NCBI GenBank assembly: GCA_965220775.1 | Contig: OZ244845.1 | Location: 744,001 to 808,000, forward strand | Reading direction: 5' to 3' | Length of the DNA stretch: 64,000 nucleotides | DNA from: G963664835 sp965220775 | GTDB lineage: Bacteria; Chloroflexota; UBA6077; FW602-bin22; JBCLEL01 | Shown: piece after piece, positions 17,226-25,813 of the stretch | Numbering within the stretch: position 1 is the stretch's first letter | Layout of the letters: the number at the start of each line of letters is the position of its first letter | The notes under the pieces: model-generated | The model's input: the letters and a program-made list of their open reading frames with translations, nothing else | What the model was told of the DNA's origin: nothing | The model's database searches: none | Made by a program: the position numbers and the translations under genes

Positions 17226-19340
17226 CTATTCGCTGAGCCTCTTGAGCTCCTCTTCCAGCTCCTTCGGAATCTCGGTTGGGACCACTCCGAGCCTTACCTT
17301 GGCGCTCTGTACCTGCTTGCGTATGCCCTCGACGATCTCCGGGTTGGCAAGGGTGGTCGTATCTCCCACGTCGAGAAAGTTGGAGATCGAGGCGATTACC
17401 CGACGCATGATCTTTCCAGACCGCGTCTTGGGCAGATCTTCGGCCACCCACACGTGAGAGGGACGCGCAATCGGGCCGATTATTCGGGTTACGGCCGCTT
17501 TCGCCTGGTCCACTACGTCATCAGTAGATTCGAATCCGGGCTTGAGCGAGAGATAGATCTCCGGCACTCTGCCCTTCAAGTGATCGAAGGCCGGCACCGC
17601 GGCCGCCTCTCCTACGGCATCGACTGTCAGCACGGCGGATTCCAGCTCCTTCGTACCCAATCTATGGCCGGCGACATTTATTACGTCATCTACGCGACCC
17701 AGTATGCGGAAGTAGCCGTCGCCGGCTTCCATCGCGCCGTCACCGGTCACGTAGGGCCAATCGTGCCAGTCCTTGCTATCAGGATCCTTGCAATACTTGC
17801 TGAAGTAGGTGTCGATGAACCGTTCAGGGTCGCCCCATATGGTCTGCATGAACCCGGGCCACGGGTTTCTGATGCAGATATTTCCTCCTCTGCCACTGCC
17901 GGCCTCGACCTCGTTCCCTTCGTCATCGTAGATCTGTGGGAATATGCCCAGGGCGCCCGGCCCGCAGCTTCCCGGCTTCATCGGCTGGAGCGCCGGCAGG
18001 GTGGTCCCTATGACACCTCCCGTCTCGGTCTGCCACCACGTGTCGACGATCGCGGCCTCTCGCTTACCCACGGCCTCGTAATACCACTTCCACACCTCTG
18101 GCTCTATTGGCTCGCCGACCGTGGTCATGTGCTTGAAGTGGTAGTCGTACTTGGCCGGCTCATCCGGGCCGGAACGCCTGAGCATTCGTATCGTGGTGGG
18201 CGCCGTGTGAAAGATGTTGACCCCCAGCCGCTGGGCTATGCGCCACGGCCGGCCGGCATCCGGATACGTCGGCACGCCTTCGTACAACACGACGGTCGCG
18301 GCGTTCGCCAAGGGGCCGTACACGATGTATGAGTGGCCGGTTATCCAGCCGATGTCGGCGAAACACCAGTAGACGTCTTCGTGCTGAATGTCCTGGTAGT
18401 ACTTTGCCGTGCCGGTAACATAGGACAGATACCCGCCCGTGCTATGTTGACATCCCTTGGGTTTCGCCGTCGTGCCGCTCGTATACATCAGGAACAGCGG
18501 CGCATCGGATGGCATCGATTCGGGTTCTACCGTCTTTCCCCGATATTCTTCCAACAACTCGTCGACGAAATAGTCGCGGCCTTCGACCATGGGCGCCGAG
18601 GAAGAGTATTGTCCCGGGTACCGTCGCCAAACCAAGACTTTGTCGACCTTGACTCCGTTCTTCTCCGCCTGCTCCACAGCCTCGTCGGCCTTGATCTTGT
18701 GGTCTAGAAGCTGCCCGTTTCGCCGGTAGGCGTCCATCGTGATCAGGATTGTGCTCTCGGAGTCGACTATGCGGTCCCCGCAGGCTGAGCCGCTGAACCC
18801 GCTGAATACTTGGGAGTGAACGGCGCCGAGCCGGGCGCAAGCCAGCATCGATACAGGAAGCTCCGGCAGCATTGGCATTTGGAACGTGATGCGATCGCCG
18901 GCTTCGACGCCGGCGAATTCCCTCAGCAACGCCGCGAACTCGTTGACCCTGACGTACAGGTCCTGATAGGTTACGACCCGATCCAGCTCGTCCTCTTCCT
19001 CCGACACCCAGATAAAGGCGGCCTTGTTCCGGTGTTGTGCCAGATGTCTGTCTACACAGTTGTAGGATGCGTTGAGTCGACCGCCAACCCACCAGTTCCA
19101 GAACGGTGGGTTGGACGTGTCCAATGTGGTATGCCAATACTTGTCCCACGAAAGCAGATCGGCATATTCTCGAAAACATTCCGGGAAGTGCTTCTCGCTG
19201 AACCTCTCCAGCGCGCTCTCTTCGGCCAAATTTGCTTGCGCGATAAAGCTAGGGCTGGGACGTATGAACTCTTCCTCTCGCCAGTGAGAGGCTATCTCAG
19301 CCTCGGTCAATCCTACCTGCTCGTCTACCTCTGACATCAC
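17226..19340 (-). CDS. acs: Acetyl-CoA synthetase (AMP-forming)
   Basis: A 704-residue cytoplasmic enzyme that activates acetate to acetyl-CoA through acetyl-AMP. The N-terminal ACS extension contains WVGGRLNASYNCVDRHL. The AMP-binding P-loop is MYTSGTTAKPKG (about 284-295). The hinge region reads GRVDDVINVAGHRLGTKELE, and the C-terminal catalytic lysine lies in TRSGKIMRR (about 636-644), the site commonly acetylated to silence the enzyme. It is about 50 residues longer than E. coli Acs, mostly through insertions. Family membership is clear. Propionate or another short acid as the preferred substrate cannot be excluded. It appears monocistronic, or co-transcribed with the glycosylase downstream. 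Confidence 0.93.
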   Translation of the reverse strand: MMSEVDEQVGLTEAEIASHWREEEFIRPSPSFIAQANLAEESALERFSEKHFPECFREYADLLSWDKYWHTTLDTSNPPFWNWWVGGRLNASYNCVDRHLAQHRNKAAFIWVSEEEDELDRVVTYQDLYVRVNEFAALLREFAGVEAGDRITFQMPMLPELPVSMLACARLGAVHSQVFSGFSGSACGDRIVDSESTILITMDAYRRNGQLLDHKIKADEAVEQAEKNGVKVDKVLVWRRYPGQYSSSAPMVEGRDYFVDELLEEYRGKTVEPESMPSDAPLFLMYTSGTTAKPKGCQHSTGGYLSYVTGTAKYYQDIQHEDVYWCFADIGWITGHSYIVYGPLANAATVVLYEGVPTYPDAGRPWRIAQRLGVNIFHTAPTTIRMLRRSGPDEPAKYDYHFKHMTTVGEPIEPEVWKWYYEAVGKREAAIVDTWWQTETGGVIGTTLPALQPMKPGSCGPGALGIFPQIYDDEGNEVEAGSGRGGNICIRNPWPGFMQTIWGDPERFIDTYFSKYCKDPDSKDWHDWPYVTGDGAMEAGDGYFRILGRVDDVINVAGHRLGTKELESAVLTVDAVGEAAAVPAFDHLKGRVPEIYLSLKPGFESTDDVVDQAKAAVTRIIGPIARPSHVWVAEDLPKTRSGKIMRRVIASISNFLDVGDTTTLANPEIVEGIRKQVQSAKVRLGVVPTEIPKELEEELKRLSE

Positions 19341-19540
19341 TCATACCTCCAAATAACGGTAGCCACCATTCACGGGTATTTTACTCATAGGCGGGATTGA
19401 GCGTCGCCGGCCATCGAGAATCGTCCAAGAGAGGGCAAGGCAATGAATCTTGCGTTCTCCCGACTCTCGTCGAGCACTGCTGCTTGACGGTAAGTCGGAT
19501 ACCAAGAGATAGGCTATACTGCTCGACCCTACGTATGATT

Positions 19541-19807
19541 ATGGGTTGTACGAGAGTTACGAAGACGACGCTTGACATACAGGACGAACTGCTCGCGCGG
19601 GCTAAACGACACGCCCGGAAGACGGGACGACCAGTTCGCGCGGTTGTCGAAGAGGGACTTGAACGAGTGCTCCTAACTGCATCGTCCCACCGCCGCTACC
19701 GGCTGCCGGATCTGAGTGTAGGGAATGCCAACAACCGCGACCCCATAGAGGCATATTCCTAGCAGGACCTGCGTGAGATGACATACGGGGCGCCGGATAC
19801 CTCGTGA
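19541..19807 (+). pseudogene. VapB-family antitoxin truncated by TGG-to-TAG, last codons still readable
   Basis: From ATG 19541 (or 19535) the frame encodes a VapB-type antitoxin: TKTTLDIQDELLARAKRHA, RPVRAVVEEGLERVL, then RLPDLSVG. It stops at the TAG at 19760-19762, straight after EAYS. If that codon is read as Trp (TGG), the frame continues S-W-Q-D-L-R-E-M-T-Y-G, the usual tail of this family, and ends at a TGA at 19805-19807. Only one base change separates it from a full-length antitoxin of about 88 residues. TATACT at 19515-19520 could be its -10 element. The ribbon-helix-helix half that binds DNA is intact, so autoregulation might persist without toxin binding. Confidence 0.7.
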
Positions 19808-19824
19808 TTGCTCTCCCCATCTAA
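19804..19824 (+). pseudogene. Stub of a vapC toxin gene (start and six codons)
   Basis: A GTG at 19804 overlaps the ancestral vapB stop as GTGA, the standard vapBC junction. It reads V-I-A-L-P-I and then TAA. PIN toxins often begin M-I-A-V-D-T-N. Nothing PIN-like follows before element 3 starts at 19887. The call rests on position and a very short match. Confidence 0.4.
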
Positions 19825-19886
19825 CGGACAAGCGCAATCTCAGCTAATTGGAATTCAACAACGATCCTGCCAAAACACCTTCTATC

Positions 19887-20221
19887 GTAAGTGTTCAGAT
19901 TTAGGGGTACCTGCTCCGTATGGGCGTAATATCGCGCCAATGAGAGTCTACCACAGGCGAGGACGTCTGATCGGGGAAAGCTAGGAAAGGGTTGCAAGGG
20001 CGAAGTCCTTGCCGGGGGATGTGGGGGTGTCCCTCACAACAAAGATCCCCCTTCTCCTGGCCAGGAGAAGGGGCCAGGGGGATGAGGTCGACCAACTCGT
20101 GGATTTGGATCGATAGGTTGGAAATCATCCCTTGACTGCTTACTGAGGACCCGAACGGCGACTCGGCCTTTCCAGTTCACGGGCATGGAGGAGAGACATA
20201 CACCCAAATCTGAACTATTAT
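19887..20221 (+). mobile_element. Non-autonomous transposon-like element 3 (335 bp, 8-bp target duplication)
   Basis: The left end, GTAAGTGTTCAGATTTAGGG, is identical to that of element 1 and continues GTACCTGCTCC in both. The reverse-complemented right end is ATAATAGTTCAGATTTGGGT. The flanks CTTCTATC (19879-19886) and GTTCTATC (20222-20229) match at 7 of 8 bases. The interior repeats the element 1 plan, with GGGGGTGTCCCTCAC and a long palindrome near 20046-20075. There, relative to element 1, paired positions changed together (TTGGCCAA to CTGGCCAG), keeping the stem. No ORF is present. It lies just after the decayed vapBC locus. Confidence 0.8.
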
Positions 20222-20294
20222 GTTCTATCTCATCGCGTTGACGCCCGCATTTTCAGCGTGTTAGCATCGCTAGCCGGTCCAAGCCGGCGTTAGA

Positions 20295-20320
20295 TCTGTG
20301 CATTTTGCACAGTGCACAGA
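20295..20320 (+). promoter_or_regulatory. Perfect inverted repeat upstream of the PaaK-like gene
   Basis: TCTGTGCA (20295-20302) and TGCACAGA (20313-20320) form an exact 8-bp inverted repeat with a 10-bp centre that itself contains TTTTGCACAG. It sits about 110 bp before the ligase start, a reasonable place for a dimeric repressor or activator site. No regulator gene is adjacent, so an operator role is speculative. Confidence 0.35.
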
Positions 20321-20427
20321 CCAATGTATGGGAAGACCACCTATTTTGCTAATCTTGGGGCGGGAACCATCACCGAGGAAACACGAAGTATCTGCTCAGC
20401 GGCAACCAAGGAGCTGAATCGCAGACG

Positions 20428-21768
20428 ATGAGCAAAATCTATAACCCCGAAATTGAGACAATGCCAGTCGAAAAGCTGAAGGAGCTCCAGCTGAGCCGAC
20501 TGAAATCCACGGTGGAAAGAGCCTATCACACCAGCGACTTCTACCGCAGCCTCTACGATCAGGCCGGCGTCAAGCCGGCCGACATCGAGAGTCTTGAAGA
20601 CATCCGAAAGCTCCCTTTTCTGGAAAAGGCTGCGGTACGCGGGGCTTATCCGTGGGGCACAGTGACCGCTCCGCGCGAGGATCTCAGAGAAATGCACAGT
20701 ACCTCCGGGACCACCGGCACGGCCGTGTTGATGTTCGCCACCGGCAAGGACCTCTCCACTTGGGCCGAGCTGAACGCTCGAGAGCTCTGGATGGTCGGCG
20801 TTCGTCCGGGCGATAGGCTGCTCAACGCCTACGGTTACGGATTGCCAACCGGCGGATTTGGGTTCCATTACGGCGCTCAAGCCATGGGCGCTCTCGTCAT
20901 ACCGACAAGCTCCGGCCAGCCCGAGCGTCAGGTGTCTCTCCTCAACGACCTTGAGGTCGACGCGTTCTGTATGACGCCGTCCTTCGCTCTCTACTGTGGC
21001 CAAGTAGCCCAGGACCTTGGACTGAGGCTCCACGAAAAGAAGAGTCCCCGTATCGGCCTTTTCGGCGCAGAGCCGTGGCCACGGTCAACCCGCGAGAAGA
21101 TCGAACAAATATTTGGCATTACCGCATACGACGAATTCGGAATGACCGAGTTCCTCGGTCCGGGAATGACCTGCGAATGCGAACTGCGCGACCGAGAGTT
21201 CGGCATGCATGCGTGGGCCGACGCGTTCCTCTGCGAATGCATCGACCCCGACACTGGAGAGACGGTTCAGGATGGGGAGCCCGGCGAGTTGGTCTGGACG
21301 AACCTTGTATTCGAAGGCACTAGCTTCATCCGCTACCGGAGTCGTGACCTATCCGCCTTGACCTGGACCGAATGCGGGTGCGGCCGAACCCACCAGCGCA
21401 TCTCTGCGATCAAAGGCCGCAGCGACGATGCCGTTCCAATACGTGGACTGATCGTCTTCCCCAGCCAAGTAGAGGAGGCTCTGTCGCGCTTCCCGGAGGC
21501 CGGAGCGAACTTTCGCATGTACATTGGCACCAATAGCCGGGGCATGGACAGTTTCAGGCTTCGCGTCGAGGTAACGGAGGCGGACTTGCTGGGAAACGAC
21601 CCCAGGATGGCCGAACTCAGCGAAGCGATGCGCCGGGCGGTGCGGACCGTGACGAGCGTCAATCCGGATGGCGTCGAGCTAGTGGCGCCGGATAGTCTTC
21701 CGAGAGTGACGGCCGGCGAAGGCAAAACCGCAACCGCACGAGTTGAAGACGAGCGGAAAAAGGAATAG
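20428..21768 (+). CDS. Phenylacetate-CoA ligase-like acyl-CoA ligase
   Basis: A 446-residue member of the PaaK branch of adenylate-forming enzymes, close to the usual 430-440 residues. Visible features are an N-terminal LKSTVERAYHTSDFYRSLYD segment, the P-loop STSGTTGTAVLMF (about residues 92-104), Y-D-E-F-G-M-T-E (about 232-239), and a zinc-ligand-like ECGCGRTHQR (about 316-325) followed by IKGRSDDAVPIRG. The C-terminal catalytic-lysine region reads SLPRVTAGEGKTA. The enzyme should couple an aromatic acid to CoA, with phenylacetate or benzoate analogues most likely. No other aromatic catabolism gene is visible, so the substrate is open. AAGGAG lies 14 bases before the ATG. Confidence 0.85.
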   Translation: MSKIYNPEIETMPVEKLKELQLSRLKSTVERAYHTSDFYRSLYDQAGVKPADIESLEDIRKLPFLEKAAVRGAYPWGTVTAPREDLREMHSTSGTTGTAVLMFATGKDLSTWAELNARELWMVGVRPGDRLLNAYGYGLPTGGFGFHYGAQAMGALVIPTSSGQPERQVSLLNDLEVDAFCMTPSFALYCGQVAQDLGLRLHEKKSPRIGLFGAEPWPRSTREKIEQIFGITAYDEFGMTEFLGPGMTCECELRDREFGMHAWADAFLCECIDPDTGETVQDGEPGELVWTNLVFEGTSFIRYRSRDLSALTWTECGCGRTHQRISAIKGRSDDAVPIRGLIVFPSQVEEALSRFPEAGANFRMYIGTNSRGMDSFRLRVEVTEADLLGNDPRMAELSEAMRRAVRTVTSVNPDGVELVAPDSLPRVTAGEGKTATARVEDERKKE

Positions 21769-22369
21769 CTTCGCGACCCATTCCAGGTTGAACAGCTCTC
21801 CCAATCGGAAGGCCGGCCGAGCCGGCCGCTTCTTTGCGCACCCCTGCGGACGCGTGGCCCAAGGACCTCGAACCTGCCCAATTCCGGAGCGGATAGTACG
21901 CATGGGGGATACCGGCATCAGTGAAAAGGATGACGAGATCATCGGCCCGTTGTTTACCGCAAAATCGGTCGGCCGGCCGATGACAGGCTCCAAGTCTCCG
22001 CTTAGAGTATCAGGCGAACGGAACGGGACATATCCGAGGAAGCAATGAAGGAGGATAGATTAAGTTGGGCTCCGTTCTCCCTGAGGAGAAGATCGGGATG
22101 GAGGCGGCGTGACGCCTCACTCTTGTGTCCAACGTGCGACAATATGTGGCAATTCGGGCTTGGGTTACTGTATCGTATGGGTGGCCTAAGCCCAATATCC
22201 TGACAATCAACTGAACTCAACCTGGTAACAGTTGGATCCCCCAGGCGCTGCCCGAAGACACCGTGGCCGGCTCTTTGGCTGACCTATTTCTTCTGCCGTT
22301 TCGCCGGCATAGTCGGGCGCTGCATGGCTGGGTCTACGCCAGGTTGTCCGTAGGAAAGGTGTACGTGCT
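21769..22369 (+). other. Intergenic region without a supported gene
   Basis: About 600 bp between the ligase and the adaptor gene. Visible are GGCCGGCCGAGCCGGCC just after the ligase stop (about 21812) and the hairpin GAGGCG-GCGTGA-CGCCTC at about 22103-22120. An ATG at 21901 opens 48 codons (MGDTGISEKDDEIIGPLFTA onward) with no family match. No convincing promoter consensus was found for the exporter operon. Confidence 0.5.
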
Positions 22370-25066
22370 TTGAAACTCCCCCGCTGGCTCATAATCGTAC
22401 TTGCTGTGATCGTCGTTGCCGGCATAGGCTACGCGGTTTTCACCCTGACTCGCCCCTCGGAAGAACCCGAAGTCATGGGAGAGAAGGTCAAGGTGGAGCG
22501 TGACTCGATTGAGTCGATCGTGACTGTCAGCGGCACAACCGCGTTGAGCAGACAAGCGAAGATTATCTACGGAGCCGGCGGCGTGGTCCTAGAATCGCTA
22601 GTCGGCGTTGGCGAGGAGGTCGAGAAGGGGCAGGTGATTGTCCGATTGGACACCGCGCAGGCCGGGCTGGAGCTCGACCTCGAGCAGGCGGAGTCGGCAT
22701 TGAGAGTCGCGGAGTTGAATTTCGAAAAGCTTACGGCGCGGGCGTCCGAGGATGAGATCGCAGCGGCCAAAGCCGCAATGGACAGCGCCCAGGCGCGCTA
22801 CGATGACCTTTTGGCCGGGATCCCAAAAGAGGATATTGATGCGGCCACTGCTTCGGTCACCGCAGCCGAGGCGAATCTTCTCAGCGCTCAAGCTAGTTTG
22901 GAGTCGCTCAAAGCCGGCGCGACCAGCGACGAAATACAGGCTGCCGAAGCAGCTGTCACTGCAGCCGGAGCCAGTGTGAGGAGCGCCGAAGCTGCGCTGG
23001 AGTCGTTGAAGTCGGAGTCAACCGCGCTTGACTTGAGAGCGGCCATTAGTGTCGCCGAGGCAAACCTACGTAGCGCCGAGGCTGAATTGGCTTCGCTAAC
23101 GGATGGTTCTACCAGGCAAAGCTTGGAGGCGGCAGCCGGCGCGGCTGAAGCAAGTCTACGTAGCGCCGAGGCTGAATTGGCTTCGCTGAAGGACGGCTCA
23201 ACAAGACGGAGCCTGGAGGCGGCGACCGGCGCGGCCGAGGCAAGCCTACGCAGTGCTGAGGTTGAACTGACTTCCCTGAGAGGCGGCACAAATAGACAGA
23301 GCTTGGAGGCGGCGGCCGGCGCGGCCGAGGCAAGCCTACGCAGCGCTGAATCCAACCTTGCCACCCTTCTTGAAGGCGCTACCGACGCCGAACTGGCCAC
23401 GGCTCGCCAGGCCGTCATATCCGCTCAGAACGGCTTGTCTAAGGCTCAGTCCGATCTCGATAGACTCATCGCCGGCCCTTCGGACTCTGACGTCAACATC
23501 CAGAAAACCAGCATTGACATAGCTAGAAACAGCCTCTGGTCGGTCCAGAACTCGCGCGACGCGACTTGTGGCCGGCTAGGTGGGAAAAGCAACGAATGTC
23601 GGGCCGCTGATATTGGCGTTGCCCAAGCTGAGGTCGCCGTCCGTCAAGCTGAGCAGCAGCTGACCGACCTGGAGGCTGACGCGGATCCGGCCGACGTACA
23701 AAACGCCGAGAGAGCGGTCGAGGGCGCCAAAGCTCAGTTAGAAAGCGCTCAGGCCAGTTTTGATCAGATCGCGGGTGGGGCGACGGAGTCCGAAATAAAG
23801 GTGGCCGAAGCTGCGGTCGAAACCGCCAGGGCCAATTACCAATCCGCGCTCAGCAATCTGGCTAGCTCTGAGGCCGGTACCGATATCAGGTCTGCAGAGG
23901 CTGCGGTAGAGACCGCCAGAGCCAATTACCAATCCGCGTTGAGGAACCTGGCAAGCTCCGAGGCCGGGACCGATATCAAGTCCGCCGAGGCTGCGGTGGA
24001 GACCGCTAGAGCCAATTACCAATCGGCGCTGAGCAACCTGGCAAAATCCGAGGCCGGGACCGATATCAAGTCCGCCGAGGCTGCGGTGGAGACTGCCAAA
24101 GCCAATTACCAATCCGCGTTGAGCAACCTGGCAAGTTTCGAGGCCGGGACCGATATCAAGTCGTCCGAAGCCACCCTTGCGTCGGCCCAGGCCAGCTACC
24201 AATCTTCGCTTAGCAATCTGGCCACCCTCAAAGCCGGCGCCAAGGCATCTGAGATTCGGACTGCCGAAGCCGCGATTGAGTCGGCCAGAGCCAGCTATCA
24301 AAGGGCGGTTACCGATCTTGCCGACCTCAAGGCAGGTGTCAAGCCTGCGGACATACAGGATGCTCTCAGTCAACTGGCGAACGCCAAATCCGTCTATAGT
24401 CAGAAGACCGGCACTGTCAGCGATCTCGAGTTGGAACTGTCCAGAGAGCAGCTCAGACAGGCGCAGATCGCGGTCAGTAGGTCGAAGCTCACCCTGAGTC
24501 AAAGCGTAGTGACTTCCCCATTTGACGGCGTGGTCGCCTCGGTAACCGCCAATGTCGGCGAGCAGGTCTCGGGAGGAAGCGAGGCCGCCGTAGTCGCCGA
24601 TCCTAAGTCCATACGAATTCATGTGGATGTCGATGAAACCGACGTACCCAAGGTGGAAGTAGGCCAGAACGTCACCCTGTCCGTCGAGGCCCTGCCGGAT
24701 GCGGAGCTTACCGGCATAGTCTCCTCGGTATCCCCGGTAGCCAACGTGGAGCAAGGCGTGGCAACCTACTCAGTGACTATCGAGCTAAACAATCTGGATC
24801 GCGTCATGCCGGCCGGTATGACCGTGATCGCTGATATAGTAGTGGTTCGTAAGGAAGGGGTCCTGGTGCTGCCTAATCGAGCGGTACGGCGCGATGGAGA
24901 AGACCTGTTTGTTGACGTGGTCACTGATGAAGGCACCGAAGAGCGTAAAGTTACGACTGGTCTTCGCAATGAACGCTTCACCGAGATCTTGAGCGGATTA
25001 TCTGAAGGCGAAGAAGTACGTCTCAGACCTACCAGGATTCGGTCAACGGTTACATTCGGCGGTTAG
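22370..25066 (+). CDS. Membrane-fusion (MacA/HlyD-type) adaptor with a giant coiled-coil hairpin
   Basis: An 898-residue adaptor, about twice the usual length. A TTG start follows AGGAAAGG. One N-terminal membrane anchor (residues 5-26) is followed by the first half of a lipoyl domain (GVGEEVEKGQVIVRLDT, about 78-94). Residues 95-710 are Ala/Glu-rich helix built from 30-residue repeats. The second lipoyl half (SPFDGVVASVTANVGEQVSG) begins near 714, followed by beta-barrel and membrane-proximal domains. C400 and C410 flank a short Gly-rich loop at the exact middle of the helical region, so each arm is about 300 residues. The ATPase and permease genes follow directly. It should bridge the exporter to something far from the membrane. 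Confidence 0.9.
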   Translation: MKLPRWLIIVLAVIVVAGIGYAVFTLTRPSEEPEVMGEKVKVERDSIESIVTVSGTTALSRQAKIIYGAGGVVLESLVGVGEEVEKGQVIVRLDTAQAGLELDLEQAESALRVAELNFEKLTARASEDEIAAAKAAMDSAQARYDDLLAGIPKEDIDAATASVTAAEANLLSAQASLESLKAGATSDEIQAAEAAVTAAGASVRSAEAALESLKSESTALDLRAAISVAEANLRSAEAELASLTDGSTRQSLEAAAGAAEASLRSAEAELASLKDGSTRRSLEAATGAAEASLRSAEVELTSLRGGTNRQSLEAAAGAAEASLRSAESNLATLLEGATDAELATARQAVISAQNGLSKAQSDLDRLIAGPSDSDVNIQKTSIDIARNSLWSVQNSRDATCGRLGGKSNECRAADIGVAQAEVAVRQAEQQLTDLEADADPADVQNAERAVEGAKAQLESAQASFDQIAGGATESEIKVAEAAVETARANYQSALSNLASSEAGTDIRSAEAAVETARANYQSALRNLASSEAGTDIKSAEAAVETARANYQSALSNLAKSEAGTDIKSAEAAVETAKANYQSALSNLASFEAGTDIKSSEATLASAQASYQSSLSNLATLKAGAKASEIRTAEAAIESARASYQRAVTDLADLKAGVKPADIQDALSQLANAKSVYSQKTGTVSDLELELSREQLRQAQIAVSRSKLTLSQSVVTSPFDGVVASVTANVGEQVSGGSEAAVVADPKSIRIHVDVDETDVPKVEVGQNVTLSVEALPDAELTGIVSSVSPVANVEQGVATYSVTIELNNLDRVMPAGMTVIADIVVVRKEGVLVLPNRAVRRDGEDLFVDVVTDEGTEERKVTTGLRNERFTEILSGLSEGEEVRLRPTRIRSTVTFGG
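23804..24163 (+). repeat. Four tandem 90-bp repeats inside the adaptor gene
   Basis: The unit encoding S-A-E-A-A-V-E-T-A-R-A-N-Y-Q-S-A-L-S-N-L recurs at 90-bp spacing (starts 23804, 23894, 23984, 24074) with few substitutions, indicating recent tandem duplication. A second set with the unit S-L-E-A-A-A-G-A-A-E-A-S-L-R-S-A lies at about 23040-23350, in the other arm of the hairpin. Confidence 0.85.
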
Positions 25067-25090
25067 AGAATAAGGCTAGGAAGTTCTCAC

Positions 25091-25813
25091 ATGATAAGAA
25101 TCCAAGACGTGACCAAAGTGTACAAGATGGGTGACGTAGAGGTTCACGCGTTGCGCGGTTTGTCGATCGAGATCCAAGCCGGCGAGATGGTCGCCATAAT
25201 GGGGCCATCTGGCTCGGGCAAGACAACCCTGATGAACATCATTGGCTGCCTAGACCAACCTACCAGCGGCAGCTACGACCTTGACGGTCAGGAAGTATCC
25301 ACGCTGTCAGACAACCAGCTCGCCGGCGTCCGCGGAAAGAAGATCGGCTTCGTCTTCCAGAACTTCAACCTGCTGCCCAGAATGACGGCAATCGAACAGG
25401 TAGAGCTTCCGCTGATTTACACTGGCGCGCCTGATCGCCGGCAGCGCAGTATAGAAGCACTGGAGAGTGTCGGCCTCCTCGACCGGAAGGACCACAAACC
25501 AACCGAGCTTTCCGGCGGCCAACAACAGCGTGTAGCAATCGCCCGAGCGATCGTCGCTAAACCGGCCATAGTTCTCGCCGATGAGCCCACCGGCGCGTTG
25601 GATACGGTTACCAGCCGCGAAATCATGGCCATCTTCCAAAAGCTCAATGAGGAACGAAAATTGACTACGGTCTTCGTCACCCACGAGCAGGACATTGCTC
25701 GCCATACCAAGCGCGCGGTGTTTATCCGCGACGGAAAGGTTGTGTCGGACGACCAGGTTGGAGAGCGGCTGCTCGCTACTGCGACCGCCGGAACAAAGGG
25801 GATGACGCAATGA
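25091..25813 (+). CDS. ABC transporter ATP-binding protein (MacB/LolD type)
   Basis: A 240-residue nucleotide-binding protein with Walker A GPSGSGKTT (about 38-46), signature LSGGQQQRVAIARA (about 139-152), Walker B AIVLADEPTGALD and the H-loop in VFVTHE. The FVFQNFNLLPRMTAIEQVELP stretch (split here by wording only) is typical of the MacB/LolD subfamily. It energises the permease encoded next, with which it shares a 4-bp ATGA overlap, and works with the upstream adaptor. Start ATG at 25091, 25 bases after the adaptor stop. Together the three genes form a MacAB-like mechanotransmission exporter. The cargo is unknown. Confidence 0.93.
   Translation: MIRIQDVTKVYKMGDVEVHALRGLSIEIQAGEMVAIMGPSGSGKTTLMNIIGCLDQPTSGSYDLDGQEVSTLSDNQLAGVRGKKIGFVFQNFNLLPRMTAIEQVELPLIYTGAPDRRQRSIEALESVGLLDRKDHKPTELSGGQQQRVAIARAIVAKPAIVLADEPTGALDTVTSREIMAIFQKLNEERKLTTVFVTHEQDIARHTKRAVFIRDGKVVSDDQVGERLLATATAGTKGMTQ

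Noticed and set aside
17454..18332. Plus-strand frame opposite acs
   Set aside because: It has no family pattern, and the acs frame carries all catalytic motifs.
21846..21900. A possible second tRNA (CTCGAACCTG-like stretch)
   Set aside because: No cloverleaf can be drawn: the acceptor and anticodon arms do not pair.
23738..24754. Minus-strand frame opposite the adaptor gene
   Set aside because: It mirrors the 90-bp repeats, and the sense frame has lipoyl and anchor domains.
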